Shown piece by piece: positions 1 to 5,434 of a stretch of 5,434 nt of DNA. The stretch comes from Lachnospiraceae bacterium UBA4348 (GTDB lineage: Bacteria; Bacillota; Clostridia; Lachnospirales; Lachnospiraceae), in NCBI GenBank assembly GCA_002394165.1, contig DGTA01000016.1:1-5434 (forward strand), in the 5' to 3' direction. Every line of letters starts with the position of its first letter. Position 1 is the stretch's first letter. The notes under the pieces are model-generated. The model saw only the letters and a list, made by a program, of their open reading frames with translations, searched no databases and was not told the DNA's origin. Made by a program: the position numbers and the translations under genes.

Positions 1-73
1 GCTGCTGTGGCTCAGTCGGTAGAGCGTCACATTGGTAATGTGGAGGTCACGAGTTCGATTCTCGTCAGCAGCT
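1..73 (+). tRNA. tRNA-Thr, anticodon GGT
   Basis: A complete cloverleaf can be folded by eye. The acceptor stem pairs GCTGCTG (1-7) with CAGCAGC (66-72) over seven perfect pairs. The D stem is GCTC (10-13) with GAGC (22-25), and its loop carries the expected A14, GG (18-19) and A21. The anticodon stem is 27-31 with 39-43, including one T-G pair. The anticodon loop TTGGTAA (32-38) puts GGT at 34-36, which reads threonine codons ACC and ACU. The T stem is ACGAG (49-53) with CTCGT (61-65), and the T loop is TTCGATT. The discriminator base is T73. CCA is not encoded, since TTTC follows it, so the 3' end must be added by CCA nucleotidyltransferase. The gene starts at the first base of the window, so its promoter and any upstream tRNA cluster are not visible. 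Confidence 0.97.
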
Positions 74-78
74 TTTCT

Positions 79-108
79 AAAAAGCCTTGTTTATACAAGG
101 CTTTTTTT
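79..108 (+). terminator. Rho-independent terminator after tRNA-Thr
   Basis: GCCTTGT (84-90) pairs perfectly with ACAAGGC (95-101) around a TTAT loop. Five A residues (79-83) can extend the stem by pairing with the start of a seven-T run (102-108). The stem and T tract, six nucleotides after the tRNA, form a textbook intrinsic terminator for the tRNA transcript. The A tract upstream could give some activity on the opposite strand as well. Confidence 0.9.
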
Positions 109-138
109 ATGTCATCAGACAGGCTTTTTTATTTATTT

Positions 139-144
139 AGGTGA
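139..144 (+). promoter_or_regulatory. Ribosome binding site of the CoA-transferase gene
   Basis: AGGTGA (139-144) lies three nucleotides before the ATG at 148. The spacing looks short, but this hexamer matches the downstream half of the full AGGAGGTGAT consensus, so its alignment to the 16S tail places the start codon at a normal distance. It supports ATG 148 over the in-frame ATG at 160, which would be 15 nt away. Confidence 0.7.
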
Positions 145-147
145 TTT

Positions 148-1680
148 ATGTATCAGATCATGTCTGTGGAAGAAGCCGTCGGCCTTATCAGGGACGGCGA
201 CTGCATCTGCGTTAATTCTTTTGTCGGGATCGAAAATCCCGTGGCTCTTCACGAAGGTATCTACGAGCGTTTTAAAAAGACGCATTCCCCCTCCCACCTG
301 ACGATGGTCTCGAGCGCCGGCTTCGGCGTATGGGATGAAAACAGAAACGCGGAAGGGTATATCCGTGAAGGTGCGGTGGACAAACTGATCTGCGGCCATT
401 TCGGGGCGATGCTCAGTACCAAGAAGATCATTCTCGAGGACCGTTTTGAGGCTTACAATCTGCCTCTGGGATGCATCTCCCATGCGATCAGGGCCCAGGC
501 GGGCGGACTGCCGGGAGCACTCTCGAAGGTCGGTCTGGATATCTTCGTGGATCCGAGAAGAGAAGGCCCCGGCATCAACAACATTTCGAAAGACACTTCT
601 CTGATCAGCATCGTGGAGGTGGAAGGAGAGGAGTTCCTGTACTACAAGCTTCCCAAGATCACCATTGCGCTGATCAAGGGGACAGCCGCCGATCACCGCG
701 GAAATATTTCCTTTGACGATATGTATATGTCCGGGGATGCGCTCTCGATCGCCCAGGCGACCAGGGCGAACGGAGGCAAGGTCATCGTCCAGGTGGACAA
801 GCTGGTCAGCACTCCGTCGAGACCTCGAAATGCCATTATCCCGGGCTGCCTGGTGGATGCAATCGTTGTCTGTGAGCCGGAAGTAAGGCACGAAGCCTAT
901 GAGGCCCTTACCGGCAGCTTTGAGATCACCTATAAGGAATGGAATGAGTGGATCGAGAAGGTGGACGCCATCGCTCAGACACAGCGAAAAACGCCTGTCG
1001 TGAGCAACATCATCGGCAAGCGGGCGGCCAGGGAGCTTAAAGAGGATGACATCGTCAATATCGGGATCGGCATCCCGGAGACGATCAGCCGCTATGCCCG
1101 CAAGAACGGGATGCTCGACCGGATCACGCTGACGGTGGAGTCGGGCGGCATCGGGGGATTCCCGGCTTCGGGAGCCGTTTTCGGAGCCATGATCGGCGCT
1201 GCATCCGTTTACGATATGTCCAACCAGTTTGACCTGTATGATAACGGCGGCCTGGACATCTGCTTTATGGGAGCGCTGGAGGTAGACCGCTTCGGGAATG
1301 TCAATTCCCACAGGGGCCCGGGCGCTTACGCCGGGATCGGCGGTTTTGCCAATATCACGGCCAGGACGCCCACTGTGGTCTTCTGCCTTACCTTTAACAC
1401 CAGGGGACTGGAGGTGACGCGCAGTAAGGGTGCCGTCACCATCGAGCACGAGGGAAGCATCCCGAAGTTCGTCCCCGAGGTCAGGAGCGTCAGCTTTTCC
1501 GCTTCCCGCGCGCTGGCCAACCATCAGAGAGTGCTTTATGTGACGGAGCGGTGTGTGTTCTCACTCACGTCGGAGGGACTGAAATTGATCGAGGTATACC
1601 CGGGGATCGATGTTGAACGGGATATTCTCTCTCAGCTGCCCTTCCCCGTGATCTGTGAACCGAAGCAGACCGAACTGTAA
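148..1680 (+). CDS. Family I acyl-CoA:acetate/3-ketoacid CoA-transferase (YdiF/propionate CoA-transferase type)
   Basis: This 510-aa cytoplasmic enzyme should move CoA between a short-chain acyl-CoA and a free acid such as acetate, through a glutamyl-CoA thioester. It is the single-chain form, in which the alpha-like half (about 1-280) and beta-like half (about 285-500) of two-subunit enzymes are fused, and the length fits the YdiF/Pct family. The catalytic glutamate is E331 in TVESGGIGGFPASG. Other family landmarks are FVGIENP (25-31), NIGIGIPE (304-311), YDNGGLDICFMG (364-375), and ALANHQRVLYVTERCVF (455-471), which closely resembles propionate CoA-transferase. The first half has SFVG where many relatives have GFVG, and the motif after E331 reads FPASG rather than the common VPAGG. 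The real acid and acyl-CoA pair (acetate, propionate, lactate, butyrate or a 3-ketoacid) cannot be read from sequence. No partner pathway gene, such as lactoyl-CoA dehydratase or thiolase, is adjacent. The start at 148 is supported by its ribosome binding site and leaves a few residues before the first strand. The family call is firm; the substrate is open. Confidence 0.93.
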   Translation: MYQIMSVEEAVGLIRDGDCICVNSFVGIENPVALHEGIYERFKKTHSPSHLTMVSSAGFGVWDENRNAEGYIREGAVDKLICGHFGAMLSTKKIILEDRFEAYNLPLGCISHAIRAQAGGLPGALSKVGLDIFVDPRREGPGINNISKDTSLISIVEVEGEEFLYYKLPKITIALIKGTAADHRGNISFDDMYMSGDALSIAQATRANGGKVIVQVDKLVSTPSRPRNAIIPGCLVDAIVVCEPEVRHEAYEALTGSFEITYKEWNEWIEKVDAIAQTQRKTPVVSNIIGKRAARELKEDDIVNIGIGIPETISRYARKNGMLDRITLTVESGGIGGFPASGAVFGAMIGAASVYDMSNQFDLYDNGGLDICFMGALEVDRFGNVNSHRGPGAYAGIGGFANITARTPTVVFCLTFNTRGLEVTRSKGAVTIEHEGSIPKFVPEVRSVSFSASRALANHQRVLYVTERCVFSLTSEGLKLIEVYPGIDVERDILSQLPFPVICEPKQTEL

Positions 1681-1697
1681 ACTCACTGCCGGAACAT

Positions 1698-1724
1698 GCC
1701 CCGCCGGGAAAAAGGGGCTTTTCT
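1698..1724 (+). promoter_or_regulatory. Small GC hairpin with short T run between CoA-transferase and MATE genes
   Basis: GCCCC (1698-1702) can pair with GGGGC (1714-1718) across an 11-nt loop, followed by TTTT, C, T. This lies in the 45-nt gap, starting 18 nt after the CoA-transferase stop. It could act as a weak terminator or attenuator. Because the 3' arm contains the AAGGGG that looks like the MATE ribosome binding site, it could also mask translation initiation. The stem is only five pairs and the T run is short, so efficient termination is doubtful. It may be chance in GC-rich sequence. Confidence 0.35.
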
Positions 1725-1725
1725 A

Positions 1726-3099
1726 ATGAAAAAAGAAAGAAAGATAACTCATGCCGATCTGCTGCACGGACCTTTGGCGGGCAAGATCGTTCTTTTTGCT
1801 CTGCCGCTTGCGCTCAGCAGCATTCTGCAGCAGCTCTTCAATATGGCGGATACCGCGGTGGTAGGCCGTTTTGCCAGCTCACAGGCGATGGCGGCCGTCG
1901 GTGCGAATGCCGCGCTGATCAACCTGATCGTGGCTTTGTTTGTCGGCATCAGTGTCGGCGTGAATGTCAGGATCTCGGCTTATATCGGCATGGGAGTGGA
2001 AGAGCGCATCAGCCGGGCCGTACACACCAGCATCCTGGTGGCGGTCATTGCCGGCATATTTCTTCTTGCGCTTGGGATCTTTCTTTCCAAACCTCTTCTT
2101 TTGCTTGTCAATACGCCCGATGACGTGATCGATCTGGCGATCCTGTATCTTAGGATATATTTTCTCGGCATGCCCGCTTCCCTGATCTACAACTTCGGCT
2201 CCGCGATCCTGCGCAGCAAGGGGGACAGCAGGCGGCCTCTCTATGCCCTGGCGCTGGCCGGCGTCATCAATGTGATCCTGAACCTGGTCTTTGTCATCGG
2301 ATTCAGGATGAGTGTGGCCGGCGTAGGCCTGGCGACCGTGATCTCCAATATAATCAGTGCTTTCCTGATCATCTGGTTCCTCATGCATGAGGAGGAGACC
2401 TACCGGCTGGATCTGAGGAAGCTTACCATCGAAAAAAACGACCTGAAGTTTATGCTCAAGATCGGCCTGCCCGCGGGCGGCCAGGGCATGCTCTTTTCTC
2501 TTTCCAACACCGTCATCCTCTCGGCGATCAATTCCTTCGGATATGCGGCGGCTGCCGGCTCCACGGCCTGCGGCAACTATGAAGCGTACAGTTATCTGCT
2601 GGTCAACGCCTTTTCCCAGGCCGGACTGACCTTTACCAGCCAGAACTTTGCTGCGCGCCAGTACGACCGCTGCAAAAAGATCTACCGCCTTACCTTTGCC
2701 TTCGCGCTGATCGGCGCCGCCGCTCTCGATGCGGTCTTTCTGGCGGGGCGGTCTTTTTTCCTGGGTGTCTTTACCGCGGACGAAGCGGTCATTGAGTACG
2801 GCCTGATGAGAATGTTCCGGGTCCTGGTCTTCCAGTGGCTTGTAAGCACGTATGAGGTGGCGGGATCCACCCTGCGGGCCATGAACTATTCACTCACGCC
2901 CACACTGCTGATGGTCTTCGGGACCTGTATCCTGCGGATCATCTGGGTCTCGTTTATTTTCCCGTTAAATCCCACTTTTCCGTTCCTTCTCACCGTCTAC
3001 CCGATCTCCTGGATCATCACGGGATCGCTGGTGATCGGAACTTATCTCTATCTTCGAAAGAAAGTCTTTGCAATGCCGCCTGTAAATACGGTAGAATAA
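1726..3099 (+). CDS. MATE-family efflux transporter
   Basis: This is a 457-aa inner-membrane antiporter of the multidrug and toxic compound extrusion family, which exports cationic drugs or metabolites in exchange for Na+ or H+. About twelve hydrophobic helices form two six-helix halves, around residues 20-220 and 243-444, joined by a polar loop (EEETYRLDLRKLTIEKND, 222-239). Family landmarks are FALPLALSSILQQLFN (24-39), ADTAVVGRF (41-49), the half-one motif ILRSKGDSRRPL (161-172) with NVILNLVF (182-189), and the start of the second half, GLPAGGQGMLFSLSN (247-261). FTSQNFAA (303-310) matches the usual TFVGQNxGA region. No cleavable signal peptide is expected. The start chosen is ATG 1726, which gives a family-typical N-terminus (MKKERK) eight nucleotides after AAGGGG. 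An in-frame ATG at 1696 adds ten residues but has a poorer upstream site and lies in the hairpin. Substrate cannot be predicted. The RecJ-like gene follows 18 nt later, implying cotranscription. Confidence 0.95.
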   Translation: MKKERKITHADLLHGPLAGKIVLFALPLALSSILQQLFNMADTAVVGRFASSQAMAAVGANAALINLIVALFVGISVGVNVRISAYIGMGVEERISRAVHTSILVAVIAGIFLLALGIFLSKPLLLLVNTPDDVIDLAILYLRIYFLGMPASLIYNFGSAILRSKGDSRRPLYALALAGVINVILNLVFVIGFRMSVAGVGLATVISNIISAFLIIWFLMHEEETYRLDLRKLTIEKNDLKFMLKIGLPAGGQGMLFSLSNTVILSAINSFGYAAAAGSTACGNYEAYSYLLVNAFSQAGLTFTSQNFAARQYDRCKKIYRLTFAFALIGAAALDAVFLAGRSFFLGVFTADEAVIEYGLMRMFRVLVFQWLVSTYEVAGSTLRAMNYSLTPTLLMVFGTCILRIIWVSFIFPLNPTFPFLLTVYPISWIITGSLVIGTYLYLRKKVFAMPPVNTVE

Positions 3100-3107
3100 T
3101 AGAAGGC

Positions 3108-3112
3108 GGAGG
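3108..3112 (+). promoter_or_regulatory. Ribosome binding site of the RecJ-like gene
   Basis: GGAGG lies five nucleotides before ATG 3118, within the 18-nt gap after the MATE stop codon. It is a strong site and fixes the start. The gap is too short to hold a separate terminator and promoter, so the gene probably depends on upstream transcription. Confidence 0.85.
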
Positions 3113-3117
3113 ATTAT

Positions 3118-4863
3118 ATGAAACAGAATCAGTTTGCTGCGATGTTCATGGCTAAGCGTGGATATACGAACGAGGAGAGCAGACGCGCTTTTCTGGAGTT
3201 TTCTCCTGACCGGCTCCGCAGAGCCGGGGAGATGACCGGCGGAAGCGCCCTGTTGGAACGTCTTGCTGCAGCTGTTGGTAAGCAGGAGTATGTGACGGTC
3301 TACGGAGATTATGATGCGGACGGGGTCATGGCCTCCTGCATTTTTTATATGGGACTGGTAAAGCTCATTCCGGGGAAGGTGTCCTGCTATATCAACAACC
3401 GGTTCGATGAAGGCTATAATATTACCGCTGAAAGCATCGCGAATCTTCTTGAGCGCTTCCCGAAGACGAACGTTATCCTGACCTGCGACAACGGCATCAG
3501 TGCCGGCGATGCGGTCGATACCTGCCTGGAAAGAGGGATCAGTTTTCTGGTGACGGATCATCATGAACAGCTCCTTCCCCTTCCGGAGGGATGCATTGCT
3601 GTCGATGAAAAGAGCGATGCGCAGAAAAAAGCGGACGCCGGGAGCAGGACTGCAAGAGAAGATTTCTGCGGCGCGGAGCTGGCCAGGAGAGTGGTCACGG
3701 AGCTCTATGAAAGACTTGGAGAGGCGAAGAAGGAGAGCGGGTTCCTTGACAGCCTGTATGCCTATTCCGGCCTGGCAACCATCACCGATGTTGTGCCGAT
3801 GAACGCGGCCAACCATTATGTGGCCAGGCGCGGGATCGGGATCATCCGCCGGGGCGAAGGCGTCTGGGGGCTCCTTAACCGGCAGTGGGACAGGGACGGG
3901 AATAAGATCCGTGAGGATACCATCGGTTTCTGCTACGGACCCATGATCAATGCCTGCGGGAGAGTGGAAGGCTCCGCTACCCGCGCGCTGCGGGCGTTCG
4001 CCTATCATTTTCACGGAAATGAGGCGATGAGCGCCAGGGAATTTGAGGAGCTGTTCAAAATCAACCTGGCCCGGAGGGAAATGTGCAGTGAGGATGAACA
4101 GCTTGCCCTTAAGATCGTTGAGCAGGAAGGTTATGACAAGGATCCGTTTATCCTTGTGGCCCACGATGATTTCCGGGAGGGAATCAACGGACTGACGGCG
4201 GCGTGGCTGACGAACCGGTACGGGGTCCCTTCAGCGGTCTTAAGTCCTGTAAAGAACGATCCCCAAAGACTGAAGGGATCGGCCAGAGCACCGGAAACTT
4301 TTAATCTGATCAATGTCCTGAAAGCTCACCAGGACCTGATCCGGGCGGGCGGACACGCCCAGGCGGCCGGTTTCTCCATACGGAGGGAGGATCTTGGCAG
4401 GGTCAGGGAGATCCTGAACGAGGAAACGCCGAAAGCTTCGCAAACGGAAGCGGCCGGACCTGAGCCGGACATGACCATGGACATCGCGTCACTGACAGCC
4501 AGAAGCGTGGAGGAAATGACGCAGGCTGTTGAGATGCTGATGCCTTTCGGGCCCGGCTTTGAGGCTCCGAGGATCGCTTTTACCGGTCAGGCGGATATGC
4601 TGCGCACCGACAGAGCGAGCGGGACACACGCATTTCTCACACTGAAGGGCCGGTCGGCTGACGCTCATCCGGTCGAGGTGGTGTGGTGGAAGCATTATAA
4701 AGAAACATGGGAGATCATCCGGGGAGAGAACAGGGACATCCTCTGCATCGGAACCCCCGGTCTCGATAATTACCTGGGAACAGAAAAGATCCGGATCACG
4801 GCGACGCAGATCAGCGCCGCGGATGCCGGGGAGAAACAGATGAACACAGGAGGCGGTGTATGA
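3118..4863 (+). CDS. recJ: DHH-family phosphoesterase, RecJ-like single-stranded-DNA exonuclease
   Basis: RecJ is a Mn2+-dependent 5'-to-3' exonuclease that degrades single-stranded DNA in recombination and mismatch or base-excision repair. At 581 aa this protein is close to bacterial RecJ length and has its domain order. The DHH domain (about 55-290) carries GDYDADG (63-69), DNGIS (124-128), TDHHE (146-150), TITDVVP (221-227) and INACGR (277-282). The DHHA1 domain (about 345-425) carries GINGLTAAWL (355-364), KGSAR (386-390) and GGHAQAAGFSI (411-421). A polar linker (about 435-455) leads to an OB-like C-terminal part beginning MPFGPGFEAPRI (475-486). The main acidic and histidine metal ligands appear intact, so it is probably active. 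Departures from typical RecJ are the stretch 162-182, rich in K, D and A, where an NPxxxD...YPFK segment is usual; MINACGR in place of RINAAGR; and KGSARA in place of GSGRS. It may therefore be a second, specialised RecJ paralogue rather than the housekeeping copy. Its stop overlaps metY by four nucleotides. The DHH/DHHA1 family call is very firm; exact function is less so. Confidence 0.85.
   Translation: MKQNQFAAMFMAKRGYTNEESRRAFLEFSPDRLRRAGEMTGGSALLERLAAAVGKQEYVTVYGDYDADGVMASCIFYMGLVKLIPGKVSCYINNRFDEGYNITAESIANLLERFPKTNVILTCDNGISAGDAVDTCLERGISFLVTDHHEQLLPLPEGCIAVDEKSDAQKKADAGSRTAREDFCGAELARRVVTELYERLGEAKKESGFLDSLYAYSGLATITDVVPMNAANHYVARRGIGIIRRGEGVWGLLNRQWDRDGNKIREDTIGFCYGPMINACGRVEGSATRALRAFAYHFHGNEAMSAREFEELFKINLARREMCSEDEQLALKIVEQEGYDKDPFILVAHDDFREGINGLTAAWLTNRYGVPSAVLSPVKNDPQRLKGSARAPETFNLINVLKAHQDLIRAGGHAQAAGFSIRREDLGRVREILNEETPKASQTEAAGPEPDMTMDIASLTARSVEEMTQAVEMLMPFGPGFEAPRIAFTGQADMLRTDRASGTHAFLTLKGRSADAHPVEVVWWKHYKETWEIIRGENRDILCIGTPGLDNYLGTEKIRITATQISAADAGEKQMNTGGGV
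4848..4853 (+). promoter_or_regulatory. Ribosome binding site of metY inside the RecJ-like gene
   Basis: AGGAGG lies six nucleotides before ATG 4860, within the last codons of the RecJ-like reading frame. Together with the ATGA stop/start overlap (4860-4863), it indicates coupled translation and fixes the metY start. Confidence 0.88.
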
Positions 4864-5434
4864 GCGATTTTCTAAAAGGAACCCAATGCGTACAGGCGGG
4901 ATACAAGCCGGGAAACGGCGAGCCCAGGCAGGTTCCGATCATCCAGTCCACGACTTTCAAGTATGACACCAGTGAAGACATGGGGAAGCTGTTCGATCTG
5001 GAGGCAAGCGGTTATTTCTATACCAGGCTCCAGAACCCCACCAATGACCATGTGGCCGCGAAGATCGCCGAGCTGGAGGGCGGAACGGCCGGTATGCTCA
5101 CTTCATCCGGACAGGCTGCCAATTTCTTTGCACTGTTCAACATCTGTGAGACCGGCGGACATATCGTGGCCTCCTCATCGATCTACGGCGGCACCTTCAA
5201 CCTGATCGCCGTCACGATGGCCAAGATGGGCATCCGTTCCACCTTCGTGGCACCTGACTGCAGCCCCGAGGAACTGGACGCAGCCTTCTGCGAGGACACG
5301 AAGGCAGTTTTTGGCGAGACCATCGCCAATCCGGCACTGACGGTGCTCGATATTGAGAAATTCGCGAAGGCAGCGCATGCTCACGGTGTTCCGCTGATCG
5401 TGGACAACACGTTCCCGACACCGGTGAACTGCCG
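4860..5434 (+). CDS. metY: O-acetylhomoserine sulfhydrylase (O-acetylhomoserine aminocarboxypropyltransferase), N-terminal part, cut by window end
   Basis: This PLP enzyme of the Cys/Met metabolism family makes homocysteine directly from O-acetylhomoserine and sulfide, feeding methionine synthesis in the cytoplasm. The frame is open from ATG 4860 to the window edge, giving 191 codons of an expected roughly 425-430. It begins MSDFLKGTQCVQAGY, and QVPIIQSTTFKYD (24-36) is typical of this branch. YFYTRLQNPTNDH (52-64) holds the Tyr and Arg that reach the neighbouring subunit's PLP phosphate. SSGQAA (82-87) binds phosphate, Y109 in SSIYGGT should stack on the PLP ring, and D182 in VDNTFPTP (181-188) should contact the pyridine nitrogen. 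The Schiff-base lysine lies beyond the window. Cystathionine gamma-synthase and methionine gamma-lyase are relatives, but IYGGTFNL and the N-terminal wording fit O-acetylhomoserine sulfhydrylase best. It overlaps the RecJ-like stop by ATGA and has its own strong AGGAGG. No leader RNA precedes it. Confidence 0.92.
   Translation, partial: MSDFLKGTQCVQAGYKPGNGEPRQVPIIQSTTFKYDTSEDMGKLFDLEASGYFYTRLQNPTNDHVAAKIAELEGGTAGMLTSSGQAANFFALFNICETGGHIVASSSIYGGTFNLIAVTMAKMGIRSTFVAPDCSPEELDAAFCEDTKAVFGETIANPALTVLDIEKFAKAAHAHGVPLIVDNTFPTPVNC

Noticed and set aside
1..147. tRNA 3' end as an attachment site for an integrated island
   Set aside because: No integrase, no second copy of the tRNA 3' end in the window, and the genes that follow look like ordinary metabolic and housekeeping types with matching codon use.
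133..1524. Long open frame (463 codons) on the minus strand opposite the CoA-transferase gene
   Set aside because: Its codons lie exactly opposite the sense codons. It stays open because the sense gene rarely uses TTA, CTA or TCA, as expected with G/C-rich third positions. The translation has no recognisable motif, and the + strand protein is a clear family member.
1696..1725. Alternative upstream start for the MATE protein adding MPRREKGAFL
   Set aside because: The extension has only a poor upstream GGAA, overlaps the hairpin, and precedes a family-typical N-terminus; ATG 1726 has the better-spaced site.
2965..4164. Open frame of 399 codons on the minus strand across the end of the MATE gene and the start of the RecJ-like gene
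   Set aside because: Same codon-register effect: both sense genes are in the same frame, so the antisense frame runs across the short gap. No motif or credible protein composition was seen.
4680..4780. TATAAA-like and GATAAT-like -10 sequences inside the RecJ-like gene as a metY promoter
   Set aside because: Neither has a recognisable -35 at 16-18 nt, and such AT-rich hexamers are expected by chance in coding sequence.
74..4880. Recurring TTTTCTAA words near 73, 1719 and 4867
   Set aside because: They sit in unrelated contexts (tRNA flank, intergenic gap, start of metY) with no shared flanks, so they are most likely coincidence.
4963..5205. Small + strand frame inside metY
   Set aside because: It is out of frame with the clear metY coding sequence, which carries all expected PLP-enzyme motifs.

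Overview
The window looks like ordinary chromosome from a moderately GC-rich Firmicute, most likely a clostridial (Lachnospiraceae-type) gut or rumen anaerobe. This rests on the gene types, the strong G/C preference at third codon positions, the Shine-Dalgarno sites, and a tRNA gene without an encoded CCA. No taxonomic marker is present, so the family-level guess is inference. Everything identified is on the + strand.

Layout: (1) a complete tRNA-Thr(GGT) at the very first base, followed by a clear Rho-independent terminator; (2) a 510-aa family I CoA-transferase of the YdiF/propionate CoA-transferase type, with its catalytic glutamate in place; (3) after a 45-nt gap holding a small GC hairpin, a 12-helix MATE-family exporter; (4) 18 nt later, a 581-aa DHH-family protein with RecJ architecture (DHH, DHHA1 and OB-like parts); (5) overlapping its stop by an ATGA junction, the first 191 codons of an O-acetylhomoserine sulfhydrylase (metY), cut by the window end before its PLP lysine. 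No gap between genes exceeds 45 nt.

The MATE, RecJ-like and metY genes are packed like one transcription unit, and the CoA-transferase may belong to it. The functions do not form an obvious pathway: CoA exchange among short acyl groups, drug or metabolite export, DNA end processing, and homocysteine synthesis. The least routine point is the RecJ-like gene. It keeps the DHH metal motifs but departs from textbook RecJ at several usually conserved places, and it is translationally coupled to a sulfur-amino-acid gene. There is no room for a SAM riboswitch or T-box directly ahead of metY. I found no mobile element, CRISPR array, phage gene, or convincing evidence of an undescribed system.
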